This document shows positions 17,301 through 25,094 of a stretch of DNA of 64,000 nt, piece by piece (position 1 is the first letter of the stretch; the number at the start of each line of letters is the position of its first letter). Where the stretch lies: the NCBI GenBank assembly GCA_045577925.1, contig JAZNJH010000025.1, positions 1 through 64,000 on the forward strand, written 5' to 3'. The notes below the pieces were generated by a model. That model did no database searches. It was not told where the DNA came from and saw only the letters and a program-made list of their open reading frames with translations. Position numbers and translations under genes: made by a program. The stretch comes from UBA4717 sp045577925. Its GTDB lineage: Bacteria > Bacillota > Clostridia > Oscillospirales > CAG-272.

Positions 17301-17932
17301 TCGGTACACACCTTATTGTTGTTGACGGACAGTACGTTGAACGCGGAGAAGCGCTTACTGAGGGTAACCTCAGTCCTGCTGATATCACAAGACTTCAGGG
17401 ACTTGATGCTGTATATGATTATATCATCAGAGAAGTTCAGCGCGTATACCGTTCACAGTCTGTTGAAATCAATGATAAGCATATTGAAGTAATAGCCCGT
17501 CAGATGACAAGAAAGGTAAGAATTGATGAATCGGGCGATACCGACCTCCTCTTTGGCTCACTTGTTAACAGAACGGAATTTGAAGCTGCAAATGCTGAAA
17601 TCGATGCCCGTATTGCAAACGGCGAGATCACTCTTCGTCATGCAGAAAGCACACCCGTGCTTCTCGGTATCACAAAAGCGGCTATCAGCACAGATTCCTT
17701 CCTCTCTGCGGCATCCTTCCAGGAAACCACAAAGGTTCTTACAGAAGCTGCTATCAAGGGTAAGATCGACCACTTGCTCGGACTCAAGGAAAACGTTATC
17801 ATCGGTAAGCTTATTCCTGCCGGAACAGGTATGGAACGCTATCGTTCAGTTGAAGTTGAAACAAACAGCGACGACCTTGTTAATAGCCTTGAAAATGCAA
17901 TTCTTGCATCGAGCACAGGTGTAAACGCGTAA
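14357..17932 (+). CDS. rpoC: RNA polymerase beta' subunit RpoC
   Basis: RpoC carries the catalytic Mg site. It keeps the N-terminal zinc finger (CQCGKYKRVRHKGIVCEKC), the catalytic triad of Asp in AFNADFDGDQMPIHVPL, the trigger-loop region TGGVAGSDITQGLPRVEELFE and the second zinc site (CGSTGG, then CKCEHGVCAHC). The start is ATG 14357 (MERNVFDS, 1191 residues), 12 nt after GAAGGAG; a GTG at 14336 overlaps that ribosome site. It follows rpoB by 24 nt on the same transcript. No large lineage-specific insertion is seen. The usual rpsL-rpsG genes do not follow. Confidence 0.98.
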   Translation: MERNVFDSIKIGIASPEMIREWSFGEVTKPETINYRTLKAERGGLFCEEIFGPTKDWECQCGKYKRVRHKGIVCEKCHVEVTSKKVRRERMGRIELAAPVSHIWYLRSSSSRMGLLLDIPPKLLEKVLYFANYIVIDPGETDLAQNAILNEREYLNNYEKYGNTFKVGMGAEAIRELLEKLDINALVDDLKEKVTSATGQNKSRLIKRLEAAEAFKVSGNKPEWMILTVLPVLPPEIRPMVQLDGGRFASSDLNDLYRRVINRNNRLKKLIELRAPEIIVRNEKRMLQEAVDALIDNGKHGKPVTGPSNRALKSLSEMLRGKQGRFRQNLLGKRVDYSGRSVIVVGPSLKIYQCGLPKEMALELFKPFVMKRLVETQKATNIKDAKRKVDKVNPEVWDALENVIKEHPVLLNRAPTLHRLSIQAFEPVLVEGRAIKLHPLVCTAFNADFDGDQMPIHVPLSAEAQAEARFLMLSANNLLKPADGRSVTVPSQDMILGSYYLTIDRAGEKGEGHVYRDFDEAMMAYENGLLGIHAPIKVRVSREIDGVVHSGLIDATLGRLIFNRNIPQDLGFVDRTDPEHMLDLEISFPTVKKKLSQIIDRCIKVHGNAVTSQVLDEIKAMGFKYSTRGSISISVYDMMIPPKKYEYVAEAEKTVEKINRDFARGRLTEEERYDNVVARWEAATKDIIAALQENFDTYNPIKMMVDSGARGNVTQMRQLAGMRGLMFATNGKTIEIPIKSNFREGLNILEYFMAARGARKSLSDTALRTADSGYLTRRLVDVSQDVIIRHEDCGSTGGIWVSDIKDNNNAVIESLKDRIVGRYVIGDVIDASGKVIVADNTMISDKQADDIVKAGIEKVLIRTILQCKCEHGVCAHCYGSDLASGKTVSIGETVGIIAAQSIGEPGTQLTMRTFHTGGVAGSDITQGLPRVEELFEGRKPKKVSTPAEIAGTVSIGEVKNNNRMVTVANELTGESVVHSIPVGTHLIVVDGQYVERGEALTEGNLSPADITRLQGLDAVYDYIIREVQRVYRSQSVEINDKHIEVIARQMTRKVRIDESGDTDLLFGSLVNRTEFEAANAEIDARIANGEITLRHAESTPVLLGITKAAISTDSFLSAASFQETTKVLTEAAIKGKIDHLLGLKENVIIGKLIPAGTGMERYRSVEVETNSDDLVNSLENAILASSTGVNA

Positions 17933-17948
17933 ATCAATTATTAAAATC

Positions 17949-17979
17949 AAGCGGTGTTGAGAGTGACTCAACACCGCTT
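17949..17979 (+). terminator. Perfect 13-bp hairpin after rpoC
   Basis: A 13-bp perfect stem (starting AAGCGGTGTTGAG at 17949) with a 5-nt loop. The stretch after it is CTACATAAC, not a T-tract, so it may be an inefficient terminator or an mRNA 3'-end stabiliser allowing some read-through into the lipoprotein gene 28 bp later. Confidence 0.55.
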
Positions 17980-18006
17980 CTACATAACAAAAAGGAGATT
18001 ATAAAA

Positions 18007-18873
18007 ATGAAAGCGAAATTTTTAACAGCTCTTCTTATTTCTTTGATCTGCATTACCATGCTAACTTCATGCGGACATACTCACACCTGGATTGATGCTG
18101 ACTGCACTAATCCCCAGACATGTGCCGAATGTGCCGAAACAGAAGGAGAAGCTCTCGGTCACAGCTTTGCAGAGGCAACGTGCCTTGCTCCCAGAACGTG
18201 CACTTCGTGCTACGCTACTGAAGGCGAAGCCCTTGAGCATCAGCTTACAGAGGCTACATATTACTCCCCTGCCGTATGCAGTGTATGCTCTGCTCAGGTT
18301 GGAGATGCGCTTACACCCGATTTTGAAGCTTATGGCATAAAAGCAGACTTAAAGGTTGGATCAACATATGACTACAAAACTCTTAACGGCGACGGTAGCC
18401 AGACCACCGTTGGTAAGACAACCGTAAGCTCCTATGATATTATTGATTCCGATGATATCCGCGAAGCGCGTGAAGGTTATAAGTGGCATATAGTAACGTT
18501 TGAAACCTTGTTTGCCGATTCTGTTGCAACGCAAACGGGCGCCAATATAGATTACTGCTATTCTGACTACTATGATATAAAGAGATTTGCTGACAGCGCT
18601 GATCACTCGGACGAGGTTCTCTCGGTTTTCACTGTAAACTATAACGGCAAAGAAGAAAAGGTATACCTTGGCCAAACGGGAAGTTTTGAAGATAACGGAA
18701 ACGGTACTTTCACGTTTAAATTTACCGTAAGCGTACATGCCCCCATAGGTTACGATGGTGTGGTTGTCGGTCTTAATAATAGTGCAATTGATGCAAGAAG
18801 AAGCGGAAAATATCTTAATGAGGTATATAGCGAGGGCGATTTCCTTCTCTTCAGACTTGACAATACAAAATAA
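18007..18873 (+). CDS. Lipoprotein with three Cys-rich repeats
   Basis: The 288-residue protein has a lipoprotein signal peptide (lipobox LTSC, Cys about residue 22). Three consecutive repeats of about 25 residues follow, each with a pattern like ATC...RTCTSCYATEGEALGH: one Cys, then a CxxC pair, then a Gly-Glu/Asp-Ala-Leu end, giving a rubredoxin-knuckle-like look. In the third repeat the first Cys is replaced by a Tyr pair. The rest, residues 105-288, is a beta-rich domain with no named family that I can recognise. Such CxxC repeats are common in surface proteins of gut Firmicutes. No promoter of its own is obvious; it may rely on rpoC read-through. Metal binding is possible but unproven. 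Confidence 0.7.
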   Translation: MKAKFLTALLISLICITMLTSCGHTHTWIDADCTNPQTCAECAETEGEALGHSFAEATCLAPRTCTSCYATEGEALEHQLTEATYYSPAVCSVCSAQVGDALTPDFEAYGIKADLKVGSTYDYKTLNGDGSQTTVGKTTVSSYDIIDSDDIREAREGYKWHIVTFETLFADSVATQTGANIDYCYSDYYDIKRFADSADHSDEVLSVFTVNYNGKEEKVYLGQTGSFEDNGNGTFTFKFTVSVHAPIGYDGVVVGLNNSAIDARRSGKYLNEVYSEGDFLLFRLDNTK

Positions 18874-18890
18874 TTTTATAACTACAAACA

Positions 18891-18923
18891 AAAATGGCGA
18901 TGTCTTTCGGACATCGCCATTTT
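18891..18923. terminator. Bidirectional terminator
   Basis: A 14-bp perfect stem (AAAATGGCGATGTC and complement, loop TTTCG) with A/T tracts on both sides, between two convergent genes. Confidence 0.92.
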
Positions 18924-18930
18924 TATTAAA

Positions 18931-21090
18931 TCAGTCTAAAAACTCTGCTATTCTCTTAAGTATTGTAGCAGCCTGAGCTCTCGTTGCCTTTTCTTTAGGC
19001 TGGAACTCTGTTCCGACACCTGTTATGATTCCGGCATTGTTTACTTTATAAACAAATTCCTTTGCCCAACTGTCTATGCTCGACACATCACTGTATTGAA
19101 CCGCAGCTGAATCAAGTTTCTTGCCCTTGTATTCGAGATAACGCGACACGATAACTGCGATTTCCTGACGGTTTACGCTACGGTCAGGCTCGAACTTATT
19201 ATCCCCCGTACCGCCTACTATATTGTTGCGTCTTGCCCATTCAATGTAAGGAGCATAGTACATATTCTTATCAACGTCTGCAAACATACAGTTATATCCT
19301 GCAACGTCTATCTGATCAAGTCTGCCAAGTACCGTTACGAGCATACCTCTCGAGATCTGTGAATCAGGATCAAATTTTGTTTCGCTTACACCGTTGAATA
19401 TACCTCTTGCGGCAACGAAATTGATCGCATCCTTGCCCCAATGGTTCTTGATGTCTTCAAAGCCTACTTCTTCAATAGTTACAAGATAGGGAGTAATCTT
19501 GCTTGTATTAAAGGTTATAACTCCGTCTTCATACGTTGCAGCACTTCCGACACTTACAAGCTTCTTTCCATCATATGAATATACTACGGCATGCTTACCG
19601 AGTATATCGTTTGCCGCCTTATAAGGAAGCGAAACGGTTACGTTACCATCATCAAATTTTACAGTTGATGAAACATCGTAATACTCATATTCAGATGAGA
19701 TAAGATCTTCAAGCTTGTCCTCAGGTATTTCCTTGCCGAAAATAAACTGTACCGAATCATCTATTATAGCCATTTCAGCTATTGCGGCTGAGTCAAACAT
19801 CATATTTGCCCTATCAGTTTCAAACGCGAAGCTTTCAACCGATCTCATAAGGTAAGCATAACCTTCCGGTAAACTTACAATAAGATTATCAGAAGCATCA
19901 CCGGAATATACCACCTTAACTGCTATTTTTCTGCCGGAGTACTTGGACTTAGCCGCGTCAAGTGCATTCTTAAGCACATCTGCATCAAGGCTTACAAGTC
20001 TTCCCTGTCCGTATGAAACGGACGAAGCCGTGATAACTATCTGTGCCTTGCCGGCTACGAAGCTTAATTTATAGTCTCCGTCTTTATCTTCCTCGTCTTC
20101 GTCTTCATCGGGCTCGGTTGAAGATGCAGAAGTTGTTACTGTTACAACACCGCTGTCAAACTCAAAATCTCCGCCGATCGATTCAAGCTCATAATTGAGA
20201 ATATCGCCGTCTTCGCTCTTGAGGCCTATCGTATATTTACCGGCAGGGGTTTTCTTATTACTCGAGAACGTTACGGTTGCTATCGTTCCGTCTTTTTCTA
20301 TATCCTCTTTTGCAAGCGGATTTGTCCAATATAGAGTATAGGGGGATTTGTCGTAAACATTACTGAAATACTTGTCGCCAAGTATCCCGCCGTCTACAAC
20401 CTTTTCAACGGTGAAATAATCATCGTCAAAATCAAGCATAGTGCGAAGCGCGATAAGACCGGGATTATTATCAAGAGTGATCTTTACATCAAACGTATCA
20501 CCGCGGACAACGCTTGCGTTTGATACCTTTAAAACAGGATCGATGGAATCATCATCTTCGTCATCGTCGTCTTTGGACGAGCTGCTTGAGCCGCCCGTTA
20601 CGGTTATTTTTCCGTTTATTATATCAAAATCATCTCCGATCTCGTCAAGATCGGCATTTACAACGTCACCATTATCAACCAAAAGCTTGATATTATATGT
20701 ACCGTTGGGTGTATTTGATGCAACGTCGAAAATGATCTCTGCTATTTCTCCATCTTCTGTTATATCCTCATCTTCAAGCGCATTATACCAATAAAGTGTA
20801 TACGGAGAATCTTCATATCGGTTGGAATGCATACTGCTTCCGAGTATCTCGCCGTCAGTTACAGATTTAACCGAAAAATATCTGTCGTTATACTCAACAC
20901 CAAGCTTCATCGCTATAAAGCCGGGGTTATTGTCAAGATCAATAGTGATTTTTGCAGTGGAGCCTGCCTTTGCCGTTACATCGCTGACTGTAAGTTCACC
21001 AGTTGCAGCGCTTGTACTGATCGTAAAAGTAAAAAGCGATATGAGCATACTGAAGATCAGAACAAAGCTTATGAAAGAGTTTCTTTTCAT
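18931..21090 (-). CDS. SLH-anchored surface protein with two cohesin-like domains
   Basis: The 719-residue protein starts at ATG 21090 (MKRNSFISF; AAAGGAAA box 8 nt upstream). Order: signal peptide (1-28); cohesin-like domain 1 (about 30-165; LTVSDVTAKAGSTAKITIDL opening, EIIFDVASNTPNGTY); acidic linker of Ser then Asp/Glu; cohesin-like domain 2 (about 185-320); acidic linker; a domain of about 180 residues not recognised; then three SLH repeats (about 530-719; FEDIKNHWGKDAINF, FADVDKNMYYAPYIEWA, YSDVSSIDSWAKEFV). SLH repeats bind pyruvylated cell-wall polymer. Two cohesins on an SLH anchor is the plan of clostridial anchoring scaffoldins such as OlpA, so it could hold dockerin-bearing proteins, for example the one at 35987-40255. 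The two cohesins are similar to each other, suggesting duplication. Confidence 0.82.
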   Translation of the reverse strand: MKRNSFISFVLIFSMLISLFTFTISTSAATGELTVSDVTAKAGSTAKITIDLDNNPGFIAMKLGVEYNDRYFSVKSVTDGEILGSSMHSNRYEDSPYTLYWYNALEDEDITEDGEIAEIIFDVASNTPNGTYNIKLLVDNGDVVNADLDEIGDDFDIINGKITVTGGSSSSSKDDDDEDDDSIDPVLKVSNASVVRGDTFDVKITLDNNPGLIALRTMLDFDDDYFTVEKVVDGGILGDKYFSNVYDKSPYTLYWTNPLAKEDIEKDGTIATVTFSSNKKTPAGKYTIGLKSEDGDILNYELESIGGDFEFDSGVVTVTTSASSTEPDEDEDEEDKDGDYKLSFVAGKAQIVITASSVSYGQGRLVSLDADVLKNALDAAKSKYSGRKIAVKVVYSGDASDNLIVSLPEGYAYLMRSVESFAFETDRANMMFDSAAIAEMAIIDDSVQFIFGKEIPEDKLEDLISSEYEYYDVSSTVKFDDGNVTVSLPYKAANDILGKHAVVYSYDGKKLVSVGSAATYEDGVITFNTSKITPYLVTIEEVGFEDIKNHWGKDAINFVAARGIFNGVSETKFDPDSQISRGMLVTVLGRLDQIDVAGYNCMFADVDKNMYYAPYIEWARRNNIVGGTGDNKFEPDRSVNRQEIAVIVSRYLEYKGKKLDSAAVQYSDVSSIDSWAKEFVYKVNNAGIITGVGTEFQPKEKATRAQAATILKRIAEFLD

Positions 21091-21179
21091 CTTAGCGTTT
21101 CCTTTCTTTTTATAAGAAGGAGTCGTCATAATCGATCCGACTTTCACTTCCATTCAGGCACATAATATACCTTAAATAT

Positions 21180-21207
21180 ATTATATCATATATTTATCAA
21201 AAAGCAA
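21180..21207 (-). promoter_or_regulatory. Probable promoter of the cohesin-SLH gene
   Basis: Minus-strand TTGCTT (plus 21202-21207), 16-bp spacer, TATAAT (plus 21180-21185). Confidence 0.55.
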
Positions 21208-21257
21208 GAGATGATTGTAAATTTTATCTGCAATTTACACTATTGTTAAAATGCGTA

Positions 21258-21286
21258 TTGAAATTGTTATAAAACTGTTATATAAT
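21258..21286 (+). promoter_or_regulatory. Sigma-A promoter of the acp-ymfFH-lgt-folD run
   Basis: TTGAAA (21258-21263), 17-bp spacer, TATAAT (21281-21286), divergent from the cohesin-SLH gene. Confidence 0.75.
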
Positions 21287-21321
21287 ATATAGTGGATTAT
21301 TTTTTGGAAAGGTGTTCACTT

Positions 21322-21564
21322 ATGGAAACGACGGTAATTAAAATAATAGCGAAAGTTCTTGAAGCAGATGAAAGTTCTGTCTGTGCCGGTACACTGATAC
21401 TTGAAGAGCTCGGCGCCACTTCGCTTGACGTTATAGAGATCATAACGGATATTGAGGACACGATGAATATATCTATACCGGACGAGGATATTCCGAGCTT
21501 TAAAAGTGTTGGTGATATTGTAAATTACATTGAAAGCAGACTCGCCCAAGGGGAAATACTATAA
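21322..21564 (+). CDS. Acyl carrier protein (ACP-like)
   Basis: An 80-residue acidic four-helix carrier. The 4'-phosphopantetheine Ser is in ELGATSLDVIEI, where Thr replaces the usual Asp just before the Ser (DSL becomes TSL). The start is ATG 21322, 7 nt after GGAAAGGTG. It is not next to fab genes, so it may be a second, specialised ACP rather than the main fatty-acid AcpP; the window cannot settle this. It heads an apparent operon with ymfF, ymfH, lgt and folD. Confidence 0.82.
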   Translation: METTVIKIIAKVLEADESSVCAGTLILEELGATSLDVIEIITDIEDTMNISIPDEDIPSFKSVGDIVNYIESRLAQGEIL

Positions 21565-21605
21565 TACGAGATAATCGCAACTTATCTTACGGAAAGGAAA
21601 TAAAA

Positions 21606-22895
21606 ATGAATCTTCCCAGAAGAAAAATCGCCGACGGAATACACGCAAATTATTTAAACGGCGGCAAATTCAAGGTGCACTCCATTACAGTAGGAATAGA
21701 AATACCGCTTGATTTAAAAAGCGTTACAAGCGCCAATCTTTTATCAAGAGTACTAAACAGGGGATGCAAAAAGTACCCGGATATAAAATCTCTTTCAATA
21801 AAGCTTGACGACATGTATGCAGCAGGTCTTTCTCTTGGGGTAACACGTTCGGGAGAATCAGAATATCTCTGTATTTTTACCGATTTCCTTTCGGGTGCTT
21901 ATACTCAGGAATGCGATATTATAAAAGAAACGATAGACGTCATAAAGGAAATTTTACTTTTCCCGAAGATTGAAAACGGTGCTTTTGATCCTGCGTACGT
22001 ATCCGGAGAAAAGAAAAATCTTGCAGACGATATAGATTCACTTATAAACAACAAGGCAAAATACGCCAAAAACCGTTGTATTGAAGAATTATGCAAAGGC
22101 GACCCTTATGCTATTTCAACTCTTGGCGACAAGGAGATTCTCTCAGCATTAGACGAAAGCGAGCTCTATCACTTTTTATCCCGGGCTCTCAAGCATTCAC
22201 GAATTGAGATACTCTACACCGGAGATAATGACTGCTTTGACAAAGTATGCGCGGAGCTTACAAACGCTTTTTCTTCTCTTGAGCGCGAATATGAAGAATC
22301 AGATTTTAGTTGCATAGTCAGAAACGAAGCTAAGCCGATTTGCGAAGTTTACGAAGATATGGAAATAAATCAGGGCAAGCTTTCACTCGGCATGGTAACC
22401 GGCGTTACAAACAAGTCACCTGATATAGGTGCGCTGATCGTTGCAAACGAGATCTTTGGCGGCTCTCCCAACTCAAAGCTTTTTATGAACGTTCGTGAAA
22501 AGATGAGTCTTTGTTATTACTGCTCAAGTGCGCTTGATGCAGTTAAAGGCATTATGCTTGTTAATGCAGGAATCGAGAAGGATAATTACGAAATAGCAAA
22601 AAATGCTATACTCGGGCAGCTTGAAGACGTCAAAGCCGGCAAATTCACAGATGAAGAATTCTCAAGTGCAGTAAATTCTCTGATAAACGGCTATAAATCG
22701 GTTGCAGACAGCGTAAGCTCTCTTGAAACGTGGTATATGCCGAGAATTTTCAGAGGCGAGGACGACACCCCAGATTCACGTATCATGCAAATACGTGCAG
22801 TTACACGCGAAGACGTTATTAAAGCTGCCAATAAAATAAATCCGCAAATTGTATACTTCCTTCGCCCAAGCGAAAGCGTAAAGGAGGAATGTTAA
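21606..22895 (+). CDS. ymfF: M16-family protein YmfF, EF-P 5-aminopentanol modification-associated
   Basis: The 429-residue protein is the inactive-type half of a pitrilysin (M16) pair: it lacks an HxxEH zinc motif in the N-terminal domain but keeps the M16 C-terminal fold, for example FGGSPNSKLFMNVREKMSLCYYCSS. In Bacillus subtilis the ymfF-ymfH region is linked to 5-aminopentanol modification of elongation factor P, which is the basis of the family name. It directly abuts ymfH (stop TAA followed at once by ATG), fitting an obligate heterodimer. The biochemical role of the pair is not established. Confidence 0.85.
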   Translation: MNLPRRKIADGIHANYLNGGKFKVHSITVGIEIPLDLKSVTSANLLSRVLNRGCKKYPDIKSLSIKLDDMYAAGLSLGVTRSGESEYLCIFTDFLSGAYTQECDIIKETIDVIKEILLFPKIENGAFDPAYVSGEKKNLADDIDSLINNKAKYAKNRCIEELCKGDPYAISTLGDKEILSALDESELYHFLSRALKHSRIEILYTGDNDCFDKVCAELTNAFSSLEREYEESDFSCIVRNEAKPICEVYEDMEINQGKLSLGMVTGVTNKSPDIGALIVANEIFGGSPNSKLFMNVREKMSLCYYCSSALDAVKGIMLVNAGIEKDNYEIAKNAILGQLEDVKAGKFTDEEFSSAVNSLINGYKSVADSVSSLETWYMPRIFRGEDDTPDSRIMQIRAVTREDVIKAANKINPQIVYFLRPSESVKEEC

Positions 22896-24182
22896 ATGAT
22901 AAAAGATAAAAAAATCATAAGAAGCGATTTTCTTAATGAAGAATATACCGTATTCAAGCACGAAAGCGGGCTTGACGTTTACGTTTTCAAGAAGGCCCTC
23001 TCAACGTCATACGCGCTTTTTGCAACGAAGTACGGTTCACTTGACAACAAGTTCAAAACTGATCCGTGCGCTGATTTCACGTGTGTTCCCGACGGTATTG
23101 CTCACTTTTTGGAGCATAAGATGTTTGAAAATGAAAACGGCGAGGATACGCTTGTCAGATATGCAAAAACAGGAGCGAGCGCAAATGCATATACGTCAAA
23201 CTCAATAACGGCGTATCTTTTCTCATGCACCGACAATTTTTATGAGTCTCTCGAAATACTTTTAGACTTTGTAACAAAACCTTATTTCACAAAAGAAACG
23301 GTTGAAAAAGAGCAAGGAATTATCGCTCAGGAAATAATAATGTATGACGATAATCCCGGAACAAGACTCTACTACGAGCTTTTGGGCGCTCTTTACAAAA
23401 ATCACAATGTAAAGATAAACGTTGCCGGAACGGTAGACTCTATAAGAAAGATAACACCCGAATATCTTTATATGTGCTACAACACCTTCTACAATCTCAA
23501 CAACATGGCACTTTGCGTATGCGGCGAGGTTGATGAAGATCGTGTTTGCGAAGTTTGCGATAAAATACTGAAAAAGTCACCTGATCTGAATATAATAAGA
23601 GAATACCCGACAGAAGACGCCAAGGTCAACAAGAAGTTTGCAAGCGCCTCTCTTAAAGTTTCACAGCCTATATTTGCCGTCGGCATAAAGGATACCGATA
23701 TAAGCTCTGATCCTTACAAACGCCTGAAGAAAAAGGCATGCGCTGATATCGTTGGCAAAATGCTTTTCGGAAAAACATCACCCTTTTTCAACGAGCTTTA
23801 CGACAAGGGACTTATTGCAGGAGATCTGCATGCAGACTACGAGCATAACGAAAGCTTCTCCTTCTTCTCGTTCGACTCAAAAAGCAGTGATCCCGACAAG
23901 GTCTTTGAAATGTTTTGCGATTATATGGAAAGCTTTAAAAATAATCCGCCCGACAGGGACGAATTTGAGCGCGCAAAACGCGTAAAGCTTGCCTCCTTTA
24001 TCGGAATCTTCGATTCAACAGAGGATATTGCGAACGAGTTTTTGTCGTTTGTATTTGACGGTACTACCATATTTGAATATGCAGATGCTATAAAAGAAAT
24101 AACGTATGAAGATGCTACTGAATTTATAAACTCGGTATTCAAAGAAGAATATTGCTCGATGGCAAAAATACTGCCGCTTTAA
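22896..24182 (+). CDS. ymfH: M16-family zinc peptidase YmfH
   Basis: The catalytic-type M16 partner of YmfF, 428 residues. The inverted zinc motif HxxEH is seen as GIAHFLEHKMFE around residue 70, with the distal Glu ligand in EQGIIAQEIIMYDDNP about 75 residues later. GASANAYTSNSITAYLFSC is also typical. It starts on the base after the ymfF stop, so translation is coupled. It probably cleaves peptides as a heterodimer with YmfF; the link to EF-P modification comes from Bacillus. Confidence 0.88.
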   Translation: MIKDKKIIRSDFLNEEYTVFKHESGLDVYVFKKALSTSYALFATKYGSLDNKFKTDPCADFTCVPDGIAHFLEHKMFENENGEDTLVRYAKTGASANAYTSNSITAYLFSCTDNFYESLEILLDFVTKPYFTKETVEKEQGIIAQEIIMYDDNPGTRLYYELLGALYKNHNVKINVAGTVDSIRKITPEYLYMCYNTFYNLNNMALCVCGEVDEDRVCEVCDKILKKSPDLNIIREYPTEDAKVNKKFASASLKVSQPIFAVGIKDTDISSDPYKRLKKKACADIVGKMLFGKTSPFFNELYDKGLIAGDLHADYEHNESFSFFSFDSKSSDPDKVFEMFCDYMESFKNNPPDRDEFERAKRVKLASFIGIFDSTEDIANEFLSFVFDGTTIFEYADAIKEITYEDATEFINSVFKEEYCSMAKILPL

Positions 24183-24208
24183 TACACGAAAAAGAAAGGA
24201 CACAAAAA

Positions 24209-25078
24209 ATGATAAATCACATTTCCTTCCCGGGCTTCGGCATCGGCGAAATGGCTATAAACAAGATCGCTTTATCAATAGGCGATCTTCAGATACGCTG
24301 GTACGGTATTATCGTAACCCTCGCTATTATATGCGGCTTTGCTTTTGCGTGCCTGCGTGCACGCAAGGTTGGCATCAGCTTTGATTCAATGCTTGATTAT
24401 GCGGTGTATACGATATTTTTCGCAATACTCGGCGCAAGACTATATTACGTCGCCTTTTCGGGCGATACATACGACTCATTTATAGACGTTATCGCTATAT
24501 GGCAGGGCGGACTTGCAATATACGGCGGGCTTATAGGCGGTCTGTTGACTATTATTATTGTTTCAGCTGTTAAAAAAATCAAGCTTGCAAAGATCCTTGA
24601 CGTTGTTGCACCCTGCGTTATGCTCGGTCAGGCAATTGGCCGCTGGGCTAACTTCTTTAACGCCGAGGCATATGGATACAATCCTGACAAAATAGCATTG
24701 TACGAAAACAATATTTTCAGAATGGATATCCGTGCAGAAGGCTCAGATTTTGTTATGCACACTCTTCCCACATTCCTTTTTGAATCGGTATGGAATATCG
24801 TAGGTATGCTGCTTCTTCTCTTTATAGTTGAGCGCTTCAAAAAATACGACGGTCAAAGCGTTCTCTTTTATGTAACATGGTACGGATTCGGAAGAACGTG
24901 GATAGAAATGCTTCGCTCCGACAGCCTTTATATTTCGGATATAAGGGTATCAAGCTTACTCGGATTCTTATGCTTTATCGCAGGCGTAATACTTATGATA
25001 ATATTCGGACTGAAAGCAAAACGCGAAAAGCTTGATTCGGTAGAATACGAAAGCATTTATTCAAACGATAATAAATAA
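24209..25078 (+). CDS. lgt: Prolipoprotein diacylglyceryl transferase Lgt
   Basis: Lgt transfers diacylglycerol from phosphatidylglycerol to the lipobox Cys of prolipoproteins in the membrane. The 289-residue protein has about seven helices. The Lgt signature is seen in GQAIGRWANFFNAEAYG (usual form GRxGNFxN), with IAIWQGGLAIYGGLIGG before it and the essential His-region strand near WYGIIVT at the N-terminus. The start at ATG 24209 follows AAAGGAC; a longer frame back to 24152 would overlap ymfH. The window has at least six predicted lipoproteins that would need this enzyme. Confidence 0.95.
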   Translation: MINHISFPGFGIGEMAINKIALSIGDLQIRWYGIIVTLAIICGFAFACLRARKVGISFDSMLDYAVYTIFFAILGARLYYVAFSGDTYDSFIDVIAIWQGGLAIYGGLIGGLLTIIIVSAVKKIKLAKILDVVAPCVMLGQAIGRWANFFNAEAYGYNPDKIALYENNIFRMDIRAEGSDFVMHTLPTFLFESVWNIVGMLLLLFIVERFKKYDGQSVLFYVTWYGFGRTWIEMLRSDSLYISDIRVSSLLGFLCFIAGVILMIIFGLKAKREKLDSVEYESIYSNDNK

Positions 25079-25094
25079 TAAGGAAGGCAAAATC

